From contig VSPD01000007.1 in assembly GCA_009775125.1 (NCBI GenBank), positions 1 to 64,000 on the forward strand: a stretch of DNA of 64,000 nt, read 5' to 3'. Position numbers and translations under genes: made by a program. The notes below the pieces were generated by a model, which saw nothing but the letters and a program-made list of their open reading frames with translations, searched no databases and was not told the origin of the DNA. Origin of the DNA: Muribaculaceae bacterium. Its GTDB lineage: Bacteria > Bacteroidota > Bacteroidia > Bacteroidales > Muribaculaceae. Shown in pieces: positions 8,130 to 17,003 of this stretch. How positions within the stretch are numbered: the stretch's first letter is position 1; the number at the start of each line of letters is the position of its first letter.

Positions 8130-9350
8130 ATGTCAAAAAAAATGTGTCCGGAAAATTTTCCTCGCCTAAAAAAATCAGGCAACACACCACAAGTCAACCG
8201 AAGCAGCGGCGTAAATTCTGCGCTTGCTCATACTGTTCCGGTTTATCGAGAAACCAATGGCTGTGACTTCGTGGAGTTCTATGCTTTTGACCCTGAACAG
8301 GGCAAATTGCGCAGAAAGAGAATCAAACTAAATCGAATCAAGGGCGTCAAAAACCGAAGGGAGTACGCTCGTGGCGTAATAAAGCGCTTAAACGAACAGC
8401 TAAAGAACGGTTGGAATCCATGGATAGCTAAGGATACCTCCAACTTATTGACGTTCGAGGAAGCCATTCAACGTTACGAGGCGCACATTCAAAAAATGTT
8501 AGCCAGTGGATACTTCCGCAAGGAGACATACGATGGCTATAAATCGTATGTCAAAATAATGCGGGAGTTTATTAAAACCAAACGGCCGACATACTATTGT
8601 TATCAATTTGATCATAAATTCTGTGTTGACTTTCTCGACTATGTTTTCATCGAGCGAGGGAATGGAGCGCAGACCCGCAACAACTACCTCAATTTTCTGA
8701 GGGTGTTCTGTGGGTTCCTGGTTGAGAAAGGCTACATTCAGAGCAAACCGACCGATGGTATTAGCCCCATAAACAAGCGACTATACAAGAAGGAACGCGA
8801 GTGCATACCTCTTGACGTTGTCAGCAAGATTGCTGACTACTGCAAGGAAAAGGAGCCGGACTTCCTATTTGCCTGCTATCTTCTTTATTACTGCTTCATT
8901 CGACCCGTGGAGATGACACGCCTGAAAGTAAGGCACTTCAACTTGAAGGAGTGCACGTTAACCGTGCCGGGCGAATTGAGCAAGAATAAGAAAACGCAAA
9001 CCGTCACCATTCCGAAAAAAGTTATGCTATACGGCATAGAGATTGGCATATTCTCGGCACCAATGGACGACTTCATTTTCTCGTATAGATTGAAACCGGG
9101 TCCGGAAGAAATTGATCCGAAACATTTCCGCGATCATTGGGACAATGTCCGCAAGGCATTAGGCCTGAAAAGTTCGTGGAAATTCTACAGTCTAAAGGAC
9201 ACCGGCATTACCGAGATGCTAAAGAGAAAGATGCCAACGATTGAGGTGAGAGACCAAGCAAGGCACTCGTCACTGGCAATCACCGACATCTATACTGATC
9301 ACAACACCGAGGCCAACAAAGAGATTGTAGGCCTTGATGGTGCGCTTTAG
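8130..9350 (+). CDS. int: Phage tyrosine recombinase (integrase)
   Basis: A 406-aa site-specific recombinase: N-terminal arm-binding and SAM-like core-binding regions (to about residue 200), then the catalytic domain. Box I Arg lies in FIRPVEMTRLKV. A Lys lies in the GELSKNKK hairpin. The last box is ARHSSLAITDIYTDH, with His and the nucleophile Tyr. Box II, normally HxxRH, reads YSLKDTG, so the usual His and Arg positions appear to be Tyr and Lys. It is encoded just inside attL at tRNA-Pro, and ends within the stop region of the convergent tail gene. It should integrate and excise this prophage. Confidence 0.92.
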   Translation: MSKKMCPENFPRLKKSGNTPQVNRSSGVNSALAHTVPVYRETNGCDFVEFYAFDPEQGKLRRKRIKLNRIKGVKNRREYARGVIKRLNEQLKNGWNPWIAKDTSNLLTFEEAIQRYEAHIQKMLASGYFRKETYDGYKSYVKIMREFIKTKRPTYYCYQFDHKFCVDFLDYVFIERGNGAQTRNNYLNFLRVFCGFLVEKGYIQSKPTDGISPINKRLYKKERECIPLDVVSKIADYCKEKEPDFLFACYLLYYCFIRPVEMTRLKVRHFNLKECTLTVPGELSKNKKTQTVTIPKKVMLYGIEIGIFSAPMDDFIFSYRLKPGPEEIDPKHFRDHWDNVRKALGLKSSWKFYSLKDTGITEMLKRKMPTIEVRDQARHSSLAITDIYTDHNTEANKEIVGLDGAL

Positions 9351-11128
9351 TCTTCGAGTAGAGGATAAAATTCGCCCTTCAGCAACTGCGACATACCGTT
9401 TTCGGTAAATGTCGCAGTTATTTTTTCACATAGATACTTCTTCCCTCGGATAAAGAACACAGATCGAACGTTAGGGATTATTGAAGATAGCCATGAGACT
9501 TTCATTTTCTCTTTTGGAGAAATCTTCATTCCCGATAGATATCCCTTATACCTACGACGGAGAGAGAATCTTTCATCTACATAGGGCGCCGGAGGTAAAT
9601 TGTCGTTTTGAGTAACTTCCATTCCGTTTGTCAAGAATGTATGGTTCGAACTGTGGCCGTCCCAATAGGCAAGCAATATTTTATCATAATATTCGGCCGC
9701 AGAGTCCGGTTCCCCTTTGAGCAATGCGCTATATGCCATCGGCTGACGGATACCATCTTCATCAAGGTCTTCCTTTTCATTGAAATTGGACGGTGCCAAA
9801 AATAGGCAGAGGCCGTGCACATCATCAGTGGTATCAAGGCGAGCCGGGACGAATCCAAGCTCAATATCGTTGTCCGAATCGGGGTCGTTGATGACATCTC
9901 CGAAACGGTTTAGATCTACCCATTGGTAGAAATACATATTTGGGTAAGTGGTCATATTTCCATATACCACTTTCCACAAAGCATATTGGTCGGTTTCTGC
10001 AATGTGAATCAGCTGACCCACATCTTTACCGCGCTCCGAATCCTTACCTGTAATCCATGGGCCGAGTATTCCGAACTTTGATGTGTACCAATTCATAAAC
10101 TCGGCCGATGTCTGAAACTCTGTGTAATATTTTCCATCTTGTTTGAGAAGGTCGATTAGCCACTGGCATTGCTCCATCTGCCATTTTTGGTCACCACGAT
10201 CACTATATCTAAGATTTGCCACACCCTTGAACTGACAGAGATTATCTTCGTATGCGACTTCGGAAGTAAAAGCATCGACAATGCAGTCTTCCTGCAATTG
10301 AACCACACTTTCCGACCATTCAACATTGTCAGACATGATAAGGTTGATGTGTTTTGCTTTATGATCAATGTCGATTTCGCATACAAGAATTTTTTCAAGC
10401 TCCTCAAAAAATTCTGTTACAGTCCAATGAGGTAAAGCACGAGCATATTGAGGAATATCCCATGCAGCGGGAAGAGTGTTACAAATCAACAGATATACCT
10501 GATTGGAGTTTTCCCATTGAGAAAAATCGTATGTATAACCGAGCTCATCACATATGCGTTTGGTTATTGCTATCAAATAAGGCTGATAAGATAGTTTCCC
10601 GGTGTCCTTGGTAAATTGCGACCACTCAGCAACGCCGTTTTTCACAATGACCTCATTATTTATGTCGCCTGTATCATCATAGACCCAAGGCAACGCCACG
10701 GCGGAGGCTCCATGGTCAATGTCGCCATGAGTTGATGACGGATAGGTTGGTAATGTTGATTGCGGGTATGTACCAAGTGACATCTCGTTAATATACCGAT
10801 CATCAAAAGTATCCATAAAGTTTTGAACACTGCGTCCCTCAAGAAATTGTACCTTAACATCAACATCAGATGATTCAACGACAGTGATAACTCCATTTTT
10901 TGAGAAGCCTCGGTCAATAATCGATGCTTCAAGAATTATGTAACGTGATTCCGCGTCCATTCGGTCAATATGTCCGAAAATCGCACGATTTTCCAGGCAT
11001 CCGGCCAGCGGAAGAGTTATCGACATTGTATAATCATCTGCGTCTGAAAAAGATCTATTTTCAGAAACATAGTCGAAAGAGCTTCCTTCCTTAAGAACAG
11101 CCTTATGTCCGTCAATTATTAGTTCCAT
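9347..11128 (-). CDS. Putative tail hub / baseplate protein
   Basis: A 593-aa protein immediately after the tape measure gene, with a 17-bp overlap, the usual place for the distal-tail or hub protein. No motif names a family with confidence. The start (LIIDGHKAVLKEG, then SFSDADDYTMSI) and the many Trp- and Tyr-rich stretches suggest a beta-rich structural protein. It is the last gene of the late block and converges with integrase. The function is inferred from position only. Confidence 0.5.
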   Translation of the reverse strand: MELIIDGHKAVLKEGSSFDYVSENRSFSDADDYTMSITLPLAGCLENRAIFGHIDRMDAESRYIILEASIIDRGFSKNGVITVVESSDVDVKVQFLEGRSVQNFMDTFDDRYINEMSLGTYPQSTLPTYPSSTHGDIDHGASAVALPWVYDDTGDINNEVIVKNGVAEWSQFTKDTGKLSYQPYLIAITKRICDELGYTYDFSQWENSNQVYLLICNTLPAAWDIPQYARALPHWTVTEFFEELEKILVCEIDIDHKAKHINLIMSDNVEWSESVVQLQEDCIVDAFTSEVAYEDNLCQFKGVANLRYSDRGDQKWQMEQCQWLIDLLKQDGKYYTEFQTSAEFMNWYTSKFGILGPWITGKDSERGKDVGQLIHIAETDQYALWKVVYGNMTTYPNMYFYQWVDLNRFGDVINDPDSDNDIELGFVPARLDTTDDVHGLCLFLAPSNFNEKEDLDEDGIRQPMAYSALLKGEPDSAAEYYDKILLAYWDGHSSNHTFLTNGMEVTQNDNLPPAPYVDERFSLRRRYKGYLSGMKISPKEKMKVSWLSSIIPNVRSVFFIRGKKYLCEKITATFTENGMSQLLKGEFYPLLED

Positions 11129-14100
11129 TTCGACGAGATTTAGGAGATTTATTGTTTAGGAGCCGATTATGTTTGTCTCGAGCCTGCTTCATTCCATAAT
11201 CACCACCTTCAGTGTTTACTGTGTAGAATGGCTCATTCAGTCGGTCAGTCAAATCAGAAACAGCGTCCGACATACGCGATGCAACAGCCGCCATGACGAG
11301 CGAGCCGTTGTCGCTTTCGGCGATACGGACGAGCGAGTTGTTGGCAGTGATGGAGCGCGAGACATCATCGGCTCGCAAGGATCCGATTGTATTTGTGCGC
11401 TGCACATAGTCGAGCGTTTCAATCATCGGGCGAGCGACAGGATTGGCGAGCAGTTTCTGCGAAGCGACCCATTCTCCGGCGTGGACTATGCCCGCAGGCT
11501 CATTCACACCGCCGGGGCGAGTAAAGCCACCCTGAGCATACCCTTGTGCTTCGGACGCTTGTTGCTGTTTCTTTATAGCCGCAATTTGGATTGCGCCGGC
11601 GGCGACAGCCATGGCAGCGGCAACAGGAGCAAGTATATAACCAACGACGGGGATAGCAGCGGCAGAGCCATAGGCCGAAAGCGCGTTTTGCGCTGTTTGG
11701 GCTACAGCCTGAATGACTTGCATAGCGAACATTTTTTTGTTAGCGTCATTCTTTGCTTTGGCGATGTCGGCTTCCTTCTTCTTCTCCAACTTCGCCACTT
11801 TGTATGAGTTTCCTTGGGCGAGTTGGATTTCCCGATCATAACGTTTATTGATAGCAGCCGTCTGGATTTCCAATTCGGCTTGCATCATAGTCGATAGTCC
11901 GGAGAAGATAGAAGACATTCCAGAAGTAAGAGTGGACATAGTGCCGGTCACGGCCTTTCCTCCATCACTATTAAGCCATTCAAGCGAAGAATCCACAGCG
12001 CGTTGCATTGAATTGCGTGTATCTTCTTCGGAAAGTAGGCCATATTGGCGGCGAAGTTCGTTCTGAGCTTGTAGGAAGGCTTCCTCAATGCGCAATTTTT
12101 CATCGGCATTGTCTCCAGCGGCGGCGATTTCACGAGCATAAACAGCTTTCAGCACAGAGAACGCTGCGTCATACTTCTTTTGCTTTTCAGCAGGATTGTC
12201 TCCAAAGTATTTTTCCTTATACTTAGCATATTCAGCCTCCTGCTTCTCATATTCCTGTTGATGACGCTGTTGAGCTTTCAACTGAGCCGACTGATAATCC
12301 TGCTGGGCTCGCAGACGTTCGGCAGACCCTTCGTCATAGAGTTCAACAAGCCGAGCCAAGTGATTGAGTTCAACCAACTCCATTGCTTCCTTATGGGCAC
12401 GGTCGGCATTCTCCCTCTCTTGATCAGAGAGGTCACCTCTTTCAAGACGTAAACGGTATGATTCCGTTAGACGATAGAGAGTCTGCTGATAACAACTATT
12501 CTCATCATCTATAAGCTGTTTGTTGCCAGCGACAGTCTGTTTGTTTACTGCTTCCCAATATTGAGCCTCGATAGACAAACGCTCATCTGAAGAGAGGTCA
12601 GTGCGCTCAAGGATCTTGTTATAATACAGTGTTGCGATTTCATTCATGCGAGCAGTATGCTCTGAATAAGAGGTTTCCCCCTTTGCATAAGAAATTCGAG
12701 AAATTGCCTCCATTCGTTCCCTCCAAGCGTCTTCCTCTGCAAATCGCGCCTGTGCTGGGGTAGGATTAGGATTACCGCCGCCATATCCGCCACCACCGCC
12801 ACCAGTGTTTACTACATCATCAAGCACATCACGAGATACAGATGAATATAAAAGTTCTCGTTCTTTTGCAAGTTGATTAAGTTTATTTGTGGAATCTGCC
12901 TCGACTTGATGAATATAACCTCTGATTATGTAAGCCTCCGGTGCCGTTTCGACATAACCACGTTCAAGGCCATACTCACCTTCAAATATTGGAGTGGAGA
13001 GTCTTTTATTTTGAGGAACAGAGACATCAGCAAGAGCCTCGTTGATTTTTCTATCACGATCTCGTTTTACTTTCAATATATCAGCTTCCGTTTCCGCAAG
13101 CAAATCCTTACGAGCCTGAGCTTGCGCTGAACGAACGATATTAGCCCTCAGCCGTTCGTAAGCATCTGCCGCATTTCCTGCAAGAATAGCCTCTTTTGAG
13201 AGGTTTTTGAAATAATCGGGATATTGTTCTTGCAGTTTATCAACGGCTCGCAAACGGGCGTCCATTGCAAGATTTTGGTTTTGGGTAGCGTCGTACAAGG
13301 CTTTTAACGTTGCGAGCTCTGATGCACAGCTTGCCTCGGCCTCTTTTTCCGCATAAGATATTTTCTTTTTTGCTTTAGCTAATCGTTCAGCCTCAGTGGT
13401 AGCTTTTGCCGCTTTAGAAGCAAAGGTCACCAAAAGAGCGACAGCCGCAGTAAGAGCGGCGACAGCTAAACCTATTGGACTTGCATGTAGTGCAGCCGAG
13501 AAGGCTATCCATGCAGTACGTGCTTTTGCGAGGTTCCCCGAAAAAAGAGCCATCACCACAGCACCAAGCTTAACTGTAGCGGTCCAAAGCAACATTGCGG
13601 CACGACCAACAGCACTGATGGCAATCCACGCTTTTTCCTTAATGATTGCCAAATTTACAGTTATGATATAAGCCGCAACGGCTGCTGTAAGTGAAACGAC
13701 TACCCCTTTATTTTCGGCAATCCAACGTACAAGAGTGAGAATAATTCTCATAACAGCGGCACCTGTAGTCAAAAAATGGCCCATCAACGGATAAAGATGC
13801 TCTCCAAGTTCTACACGAAGTTCATTGGCCCGGTTCTTACACTTATCGAGAGAAGCCTGAACGGTATCGTTTTGCACAGCAAACTCGGTGTCAATAGAAG
13901 TGCCTTCTCGAAAAGCATCATTGGCAGCCTCTTGCTGAGCTTTTACTTGGTCAATATGTGTGGCGAGTGTAGATAAAGCAGCGATAGCTCGCGAACCATT
14001 CTCTCCCATATCCTTGAACATTGGAGAAAGTTGGTCCATGCCCCCGGCTTTCTGTAAGGTTTCAAGAAACATTATAAGAGCAGCGTTGGCGTCCTCACGC

Positions 14101-15200
14101 ATAAGTGAAGCAAACTCTTGTGCGTCGAGGCCAGCCACTTTCGCATATTTCGCGGGGTCTTGGTAAAGCCTCACGATAATTTGCGACAGAGCCGTCGATG
14201 ATGCTTCAAGTGCTTGTGCATTGGAGTCGAGCACAGCTCCGAAGCCCATAATCTGAGGAATGGTTAACCCTGCTTGTGAACCAACGCCGCCCATGCGCTC
14301 AGCGAAGTGGGCGAGATATGGAGCGGAAGCCGAGCAGTTCTGAGATAACTCGTTTATAACCGAACCAACTTTCAAAAGAGATTGCTCAGTCCCGTAAATT
14401 TTTTCGTCGCCGAATATGCTTGTCAGTTTTGAAAGGGTGAGGGTTGCCCCATCGCCAAGGTCATCGAGAGCGACATTAATTTTATCTGCGGCACGGACGA
14501 AGCCAAGGACATCTTCCTCCGAGGTCTTGCCGAGGCGGCCAGCCTCTTGGGCGAGCATATTGAGCTGCTCTCGCGATGAACGAGTATCAATCTTCTTAAA
14601 CTGCTCATTAAGAGAAGCAACTTCCTCCTCGGACATTCCCGTAAACTTGCGAACATTGGCCATTTCCTGCTCCATTTCTGCATAAGAATCAACGTACTCA
14701 CGCAAGCCGCCTATTAGTCCATCATACCAGTCGCCAAGGAGTTCTAAGGCCGGCCACGCACCTTGTGACCATTCCATAAAGCGTCCCCATGCAGACTGTT
14801 GCTCTTCCGTAGCCTCCCGAAGTTCGGAAAGGCGAGCTTTGAGTTCTTTTATTTTCTCGCAGTGAGAGTCCCAAACATCCGACCCGGGCACCATATCTTT
14901 GAGCTGTTTATTCAGTGTGCGGAGTGCCTTTTCAAGTTCACGAGGGGTGGCCAGCTCAATATTTTCAAGTGCACGATTAACACCCTCAGTGGCAGAGCGC
15001 ATTTCATCGAGTTGCTTCTGATAGGTTTTCAGTTGCTTTTTAGCTTTTTCTATATCTTTGGGGTCGGCCATCGACTTCTTAAGATTGTCAATGGTATCCA
15101 CGGTCTGCTTAATTTTGGCCTCAATGTCGGCCATCATCTGTTTCGCCTGAGCGCCATTGACGTTCAGAGTTACAGTAGCGGTATCACGTATTCCACTCAT
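11112..15200 (-). CDS. Phage tail tape measure protein
   Basis: A 1362-aa protein. The N-terminal third is coiled coil. Residues about 170-420 match the TP901-type tape measure core, with RSSREQLNMLAQEAGRLGKTSEEDV and GVGSQAGLTIPQIMGFGAVLD-like segments. Hydrophobic segments near residues 480-570 and again near 1215 are typical of tape measures that reach the host membrane. Further coiled coil is rich in Lys/Glu/Gln, with a Gly-rich linker near residue 800. The length suggests a tail of roughly 200 nm by the usual 1.5 Angstrom per residue rule. It overlaps the next tail gene. Confidence 0.9.
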   Translation of the reverse strand: MSGIRDTATVTLNVNGAQAKQMMADIEAKIKQTVDTIDNLKKSMADPKDIEKAKKQLKTYQKQLDEMRSATEGVNRALENIELATPRELEKALRTLNKQLKDMVPGSDVWDSHCEKIKELKARLSELREATEEQQSAWGRFMEWSQGAWPALELLGDWYDGLIGGLREYVDSYAEMEQEMANVRKFTGMSEEEVASLNEQFKKIDTRSSREQLNMLAQEAGRLGKTSEEDVLGFVRAADKINVALDDLGDGATLTLSKLTSIFGDEKIYGTEQSLLKVGSVINELSQNCSASAPYLAHFAERMGGVGSQAGLTIPQIMGFGAVLDSNAQALEASSTALSQIIVRLYQDPAKYAKVAGLDAQEFASLMREDANAALIMFLETLQKAGGMDQLSPMFKDMGENGSRAIAALSTLATHIDQVKAQQEAANDAFREGTSIDTEFAVQNDTVQASLDKCKNRANELRVELGEHLYPLMGHFLTTGAAVMRIILTLVRWIAENKGVVVSLTAAVAAYIITVNLAIIKEKAWIAISAVGRAAMLLWTATVKLGAVVMALFSGNLAKARTAWIAFSAALHASPIGLAVAALTAAVALLVTFASKAAKATTEAERLAKAKKKISYAEKEAEASCASELATLKALYDATQNQNLAMDARLRAVDKLQEQYPDYFKNLSKEAILAGNAADAYERLRANIVRSAQAQARKDLLAETEADILKVKRDRDRKINEALADVSVPQNKRLSTPIFEGEYGLERGYVETAPEAYIIRGYIHQVEADSTNKLNQLAKERELLYSSVSRDVLDDVVNTGGGGGGYGGGNPNPTPAQARFAEEDAWRERMEAISRISYAKGETSYSEHTARMNEIATLYYNKILERTDLSSDERLSIEAQYWEAVNKQTVAGNKQLIDDENSCYQQTLYRLTESYRLRLERGDLSDQERENADRAHKEAMELVELNHLARLVELYDEGSAERLRAQQDYQSAQLKAQQRHQQEYEKQEAEYAKYKEKYFGDNPAEKQKKYDAAFSVLKAVYAREIAAAGDNADEKLRIEEAFLQAQNELRRQYGLLSEEDTRNSMQRAVDSSLEWLNSDGGKAVTGTMSTLTSGMSSIFSGLSTMMQAELEIQTAAINKRYDREIQLAQGNSYKVAKLEKKKEADIAKAKNDANKKMFAMQVIQAVAQTAQNALSAYGSAAAIPVVGYILAPVAAAMAVAAGAIQIAAIKKQQQASEAQGYAQGGFTRPGGVNEPAGIVHAGEWVASQKLLANPVARPMIETLDYVQRTNTIGSLRADDVSRSITANNSLVRIAESDNGSLVMAAVASRMSDAVSDLTDRLNEPFYTVNTEGGDYGMKQARDKHNRLLNNKSPKSRRNGTNN

Positions 15201-15259
15201 AGAGTAAGTTATGGAGAGATTAAACTTTCCACAAAATTACCTTGGAAGTGACCGCTATT

Positions 15260-15300
15260 AAAAGACACAACCGCAGAGACGTTTGTGTTCCCTGCGGTTG
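15260..15300 (-). terminator. Rho-independent terminator after the small membrane protein gene
   Basis: On the - strand, CAACCGCAG (15300-15292) pairs with CTGCGGTTG (15276-15268) in a 9-bp stem followed by TGTCTTTT. It ends the single-gene unit starting at 15535 and separates it from the tape measure gene. Confidence 0.7.
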
Positions 15301-15320
15301 CAACATAAAAATATCTTTAG

Positions 15321-15509
15321 TTAGAAAGACCCATATTTGCGGAAATAACGGCGTTTCTTTATTCTCTTTTGTTTGATACTATTAAACATCGGCATTACTT
15401 TGCGAGGGCGCGAACTATTGTGACGCGACTTTTTTGATAAATCGCGCTTAGGCGTCGGGATTATCGACAGCACCAAAATGGTGATTATTATGAATAAAAT
15501 CGTGCCCAT
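15321..15509 (-). CDS. Small basic membrane protein, autonomously transcribed
   Basis: A 62-aa protein with one N-terminal hydrophobic segment (ILFIIITILVLSIIP) followed by a strongly basic tail rich in Lys and Arg. It is not recognised as a family. It has its own promoter box (15528-15535) and terminator (15260-15300) while sitting inside the late operon, the arrangement of a moron expressed from the prophage. The frame is open to 15557, but the promoter places transcription after that start, so the ATG at 15509 is chosen. Superinfection exclusion or another lysogen function is a guess from size and context. Confidence 0.55.
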   Translation of the reverse strand: MGTILFIIITILVLSIIPTPKRDLSKKSRHNSSRPRKVMPMFNSIKQKRIKKRRYFRKYGSF

Positions 15510-15527
15510 ATAGATTATTTCTTTTTG

Positions 15528-15535
15528 CAAATATA
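15528..15535 (-). promoter_or_regulatory. -7 box of the small membrane protein gene
   Basis: TATATTTG on the - strand; the start site would be near 15520, about 11 nt before the ATG at 15509. Confidence 0.5.
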
Positions 15536-15708
15536 CGAAATAATCTTCATACGACAAAGAAGTAACAAAGGAAAAATTTCATTATTAGTTAAATGTTTGA
15601 GCAATAACAGAATTATCCTGTGTAATTCGAGCTGATTTTTACGGATTTTTGGATTTTTCCAGTGGTTAAAAGTCCAGCAGGCCTAAAAATCAAGAGGTTA
15701 AAGGGGTT

Positions 15709-15732
15709 AAAAGGGGAATTTTTCCCCTTTTT
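15709..15732. terminator. Symmetrical hairpin terminator
   Basis: AAAAGGGGAA and TTCCCCTTTT form a perfect 10-bp stem with a TTT loop. U-runs follow on both strands, so it can act in both directions. It separates the structured region (15834-17004) from the tail genes to its left. Confidence 0.6.
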
Positions 15733-16340
15733 CCGTCGGAAGACCCCCCGCCCGCCCTACGGAGCAAGAGCCGCCAACCCCTTTCCGACCTTGCGGAATA
15801 TGCAGGGGTGCGCGCGTGCGGCCACCTCGACTACATCAAAATCGAGCCGCAAAAATTTTGATGCTCGGTATTGCGGCCAATGTGTGAGCCAAATCCGAAA
15901 TTCATGGAGGATTTGGCTCACGCTTGGCAACCTCTCTGCCCCTTAGGGGCGGTAAAATGGCTCGGCACGGTAATGAAGGGAGCGCATAGAGGTATGTAGC
16001 GGAAACGGGAGCGACGTAAGAGATTGAGGTGCCGGGGCAATGCTGTGTGCCGTAGGCCACCTGGCCGTCAGCACTTCTCTGCAGGGCGATTAGCAGAAGC
16101 GGAAGAGGCGGAGTCAGCCGACCGAGCGAAGCGACAGGCGGGTGCCTCGGCCTCGTAGCGTATGCAGACCGGAGGAGATGTTATGACAGCCAATGTGAAC
16201 AGTATTGCTCCGTGACTGCGCAGAGCGCATGTCAAGCCTCTATCCCGACCTAAGCGAGAGGTGCAGCCACATACCTCGGCAGTGCGACCGTGTTCCGTGC
16301 CGAGGGGCCTGGGGTGGGCCAAGGCGGCGTTAGTGTGTAG

Positions 16341-16426
16341 GCAGCGCAGGGAGTGTGACCTGTGGGTAAGATGTGAAGGGTGTGCGGAGGAGGGAGAGGG
16401 AGACTGCCTTGCTATAAACGACTGGA
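16341..16426 (+). repeat. Structured-RNA internal module, copy A
   Basis: Begins GCAGCGCAGG, then 57 nt from its first base GGGAGACTGCC (16398), then 21 nt further CGACTGGA (16419). The same blocks with identical spacing recur at 16708-16793. The variable stretch between the blocks is not similar in sequence. Confidence 0.6.
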
Positions 16427-16707
16427 ATAATGTGTGGGTGAATAGGAATGGAGTGTGTGAGAAATCGGCACTCGTGACGGTTTCTCACATAAACGGAATG
16501 GATAGGAGGCCACACTGTATGCAGGGAATGGGCACGGCAACCGACCGCCGGCACAGCCGCCACTCGTCCGGACACCCGGAACATCACCCATGGCCACGCG
16601 ACCGAAAGTGCCTACACGTGCGCCGTCCGTCTATGAGCCAAAGGAAGAAGCCCCAAACGGGAGATGGGACGTGGGTGGGAACACTGGAGCGGTGCGTAAT
16701 GAAGGGA

Positions 16708-16793
16708 GCAGCGCAGGGGTGAGCGGTAATCGGCGATAGCGGGCGTAATGGTCAGCGGGGTCCAGGGAGACTGCCCTGCCAAGAGCGACCGGA
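16708..16793 (+). repeat. Structured-RNA internal module, copy B
   Basis: Begins GCAGCGCAGG (16708), GGGAGACTGCC at 16765 and CGACCGGA at 16786: offsets 57 and 21, as in copy A. The short hairpin AGGG-AGACTG-CCCT here is AGGG-AGACTG-CCTT in copy A, a G-C to G.U change that keeps pairing on the + strand. Confidence 0.6.
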
Positions 16794-17003
16794 GAGTGTG
16801 TGAAGGGAGGCAAGAGCGGGCGTGGGCTGAGAGCCGGAGAGCAACGGAGGTCTCAGTCCAAAGCTTAGAGAGGGACACCCGAACACTCTCGGGAGGGGGC
16901 GAGCAGAGCAATCCGACCGGGGCGAAGCCCGGCCCGGCTGATAATGTAGAACACCCGGCGATGCCGTCACCCCGGAGTGAGGCCACGTTCGCACAGCTCA
17001 CTC

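Noticed and set aside
16261..16722. Open frame of 153 codons in the structured region
   Set aside because: Composition is abnormal, other open frames on both strands overlap it, and the stems explain the sequence better.
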